Positions 62,726 through 64,000 of a stretch of DNA of 64,000 nt are shown here, one piece after another. The position numbers and the translations under genes were made by a program. The notes beneath the pieces were generated by a model. The model did not search any database and was not told where the DNA came from. It was given only the letters and a program-made list of their open reading frames with translations. The DNA lies in NCBI RefSeq assembly GCF_001931685.1, contig NZ_MOOY01000011.1, forward strand, positions 1 through 64,000, read 5' to 3'. Within the stretch, counting starts at the first letter, position 1. Every line of letters starts with the position of its first letter. This stretch comes from Pararhizobium arenae (GTDB taxonomy: Bacteria > Pseudomonadota > Alphaproteobacteria > Rhizobiales > Rhizobiaceae).

Positions 62726-63682
62726 TCACTGGATTCGCTTGAGAACCGTCAGTGTCCGAAGTTCTTTCGGCGGCTCCATGCGGCTCCCGACCAGCGACCA
62801 CGAGGCTTCCCCGAGGTAGATCGTTCCCTTCGTGTCCACGGCTACGCCGTGCGGTGCGAGGAACTGGTCGGGGCCTTCCCCGCCATTCGGAGCCCCGAGG
62901 CGCGCCAGGCGATCACCGTTCATGGAAAAGAATGTCAGGCGGTTGCCCAGGTTCGGGAACTGTTTGAGGTACCAGAGCTCCGAGCAGAACTCGCCGACAA
63001 GCAGGGAGGGAGATCCGTTCAGAACCGTCGTCGCGAGACACGAGACGCGGTACATGTCGTTCCACTGCTCGATGAAAGCGCCGTTGCCGTCGAAAACCTG
63101 AATGCGGTTGTTTTCCCGGTCAGCCACGTAGAGCCTGCCCTCGTGATACACGAGGTTATGAGGCACAATGAACTGTCCGGGATCCGACCCGCTGCTCCCC
63201 CAAGATGCCACGTGACGTCCATCGGACGTAAATCGGTGTATTCGAGAATTGGCATATCCATCGGATACGAAGAGGTCGCCCGTAGACGGGTCGATGGCCA
63301 CGTGGGTAGGCTTGTTGAACGGCTCTCCGCCGTCGAAGGCTGCGGGAGTCCCGGGTGTTCCGATCGTCATCAGGAGATCGCCGTGCGGCGTGAACCTCCG
63401 CACCGTGTGGTCCCAGCTATCGACCACGTAGACGCTATCGTCCTGACCGATCGCTATCCCGTGGGGTCCTTCGAATACCCCTTCGCCCCAGCTTCGGACG
63501 AAATTTCCGTCGCTGTCGAAAACGATCACGGGGTGTTCGCCACGCGTCAGGACGTAGACGTTGTCGGCGCTGTCGACAGCTACTCCGGACACTTCCTTAT
63601 ACGTCCACCCGGCGGGCAAATTCCCCCAGTCTGGGACCGCGCGGTACCGGACGCCGTTGTCCTCCAGATAGTCCGCGCTCAC
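62726..63682 (-). CDS. NHL-repeat beta-propeller protein (peptidyl-amidating-lyase-like)
   Basis: About 318 residues from GTG (SADYLEDNGVRYRAVPDWGN follows), seven bases after GGAGG. Six NHL-type blades are seen, for example VSGVAVDSADNVYVLTRGEH, PHGIAIGQDDSVYVVDSWDH, PTHVAIDPSTGDLFVSDGYA, NLVYHEGRLYVADRENNRI and PHGVAVDTKGTIYLGEASWS. The fold is used by peptidyl-alpha-hydroxyglycine lyases, which cleave carbinolamides, and by lactonases. A lyase for a hydroxylated amide would fit the pathway, but the fold is also used for binding only. No signal peptide. Confidence 0.8.
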   Translation of the reverse strand: MSADYLEDNGVRYRAVPDWGNLPAGWTYKEVSGVAVDSADNVYVLTRGEHPVIVFDSDGNFVRSWGEGVFEGPHGIAIGQDDSVYVVDSWDHTVRRFTPHGDLLMTIGTPGTPAAFDGGEPFNKPTHVAIDPSTGDLFVSDGYANSRIHRFTSDGRHVASWGSSGSDPGQFIVPHNLVYHEGRLYVADRENNRIQVFDGNGAFIEQWNDMYRVSCLATTVLNGSPSLLVGEFCSELWYLKQFPNLGNRLTFFSMNGDRLARLGAPNGGEGPDQFLAPHGVAVDTKGTIYLGEASWSLVGSRMEPPKELRTLTVLKRIQ

Positions 63683-64000
63683 AGACCTGCCTCCTCGAGG
63701 GTGGCGAACTCCCGGGCGACATTGGGCGGCGCGACCGTCCGCTCGAGTGTCCCGTCTTCGAGGTAGGCGGGAAGCTCCGCGCGATCGATCACCTCGGCCT
63801 CCTGCCCCCGGTATCCCGTTCTCTCTTGGACGGACGGCTGCATGTAGTATGCCGCGCAGCACACCAGCAGGAGCAGATCCAGCCCCTTTCGATCATTCTC
63901 CAGCATCTCCCGAAGGGCGTGCGGGATTTCCCTGTCGCCAACGGCCGAAAGCGACGCCGCCAGTCTCGGCGCTAGTTCCGGCGCATAGGAAAGGACCCGG
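63679..64000 (-). CDS. Unknown protein, 5' end beyond the window
   Basis: Open from the stop at 63679 through the right edge; its stop overlaps the next gene's GTG start by four bases. The visible 106 residues include LRLAASLSAVGD-like helices and LENDRKGLDLLLLVCCAAYY, then a Glu-rich tail ATLEEAGL. Not recognised. It shows that the operon begins outside the window. Confidence 0.6.
   Translation of the reverse strand, partial: RVLSYAPELAPRLAASLSAVGDREIPHALREMLENDRKGLDLLLLVCCAAYYMQPSVQERTGYRGQEAEVIDRAELPAYLEDGTLERTVAPPNVAREFATLEEAGL

Noticed and set aside
1-64000. CRISPR arrays, tRNA and rRNA genes
   Set aside because: No regularly spaced direct repeats, cloverleaf genes or rRNA-like stretches were noticed on reading, though a weak tRNA could be missed without a covariance search.

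Overview
The window looks like part of a large repABC replicon (megaplasmid or symbiotic/catabolic plasmid) of a Rhizobiaceae-type alphaproteobacterium (Rhizobium, Agrobacterium or Sinorhizobium). The main evidence is a complete repA-repB-repC cassette with its antisense RNA gene, a divergently oriented LuxI-type traI preceded by two palindromic tra boxes, and the start of a Ti-plasmid-type trb operon. High GC, an HWE histidine kinase and an apparent EcfG-type promoter fit the same group.

Layout. (1) 0.3-7 kb: a tyrosine recombinase with a palindrome just upstream, then small stress-type genes (PPOX-fold protein, YidB-like protein behind a GGAAC-N17-CGTT promoter, DUF6894 protein, HWE kinase, cold-shock protein, VbhA-like antitoxin). 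(2) 7-8.8 kb: non-coding, holding the wreck of a second tyrosine recombinase. (3) 8.8-12.8 kb: repC, ctRNA, repB, repA and operator-like dyads. (4) 12.8-14.7 kb: intact traI, then trbB with two frameshifts and a frameshifted, truncated trbC; the remaining mating-pair genes are gone, so quorum signalling outlived conjugation here. (5) 15-36 kb: plasmid genes mostly of unknown function, with landmarks: a C5 cytosine methyltransferase with a 355-residue N-terminal extension, a PcfJ-like protein, a compact protein with family A polymerase motifs A, B and C, a soluble FtsH-like AAA-M41 protein with a phosphoesterase, a WGR protein, and two paralogues of one unknown family 14 kb apart. (6) 36-42.3 kb: api92-like protein, DUF4143 ATPase, and an IS graveyard (IS30 remnant abutting an IS21 element with truncated istB).

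(7) 42.8-64 kb is a coherent catabolic island. A bidirectional promoter near 48.2 kb drives leftward flavin reductase - CMD protein - RutA-like flavin monooxygenase - substrate-binding protein, and rightward an SDR. A leftward operon of at least 11 genes (52-64 kb, running off the window) encodes an unknown protein, an NHL-repeat protein, RidA, two SDRs, HyuA/HyuB, an aldehyde dehydrogenase, a cupin, EtfB/EtfA and an ornithine-cyclodeaminase-family reductase. A FadR-type GntR regulator and an alpha/beta hydrolase lie between. A 14-mer containing GACA-N3-TGTC occurs as an inverted pair in the 48.2-kb promoter and singly before the hydrolase, with a degenerate copy upstream of the GntR gene, suggesting one regulon. 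The enzyme mix (flavin amide/lactam oxygenase, ATP-dependent cyclic-amide hydrolase, imine handling, ETF, semialdehyde oxidation) points to degradation of a nitrogen heterocycle or cyclic amide. The substrate cannot be named from sequence alone, and this is the best candidate here for an undescribed pathway.
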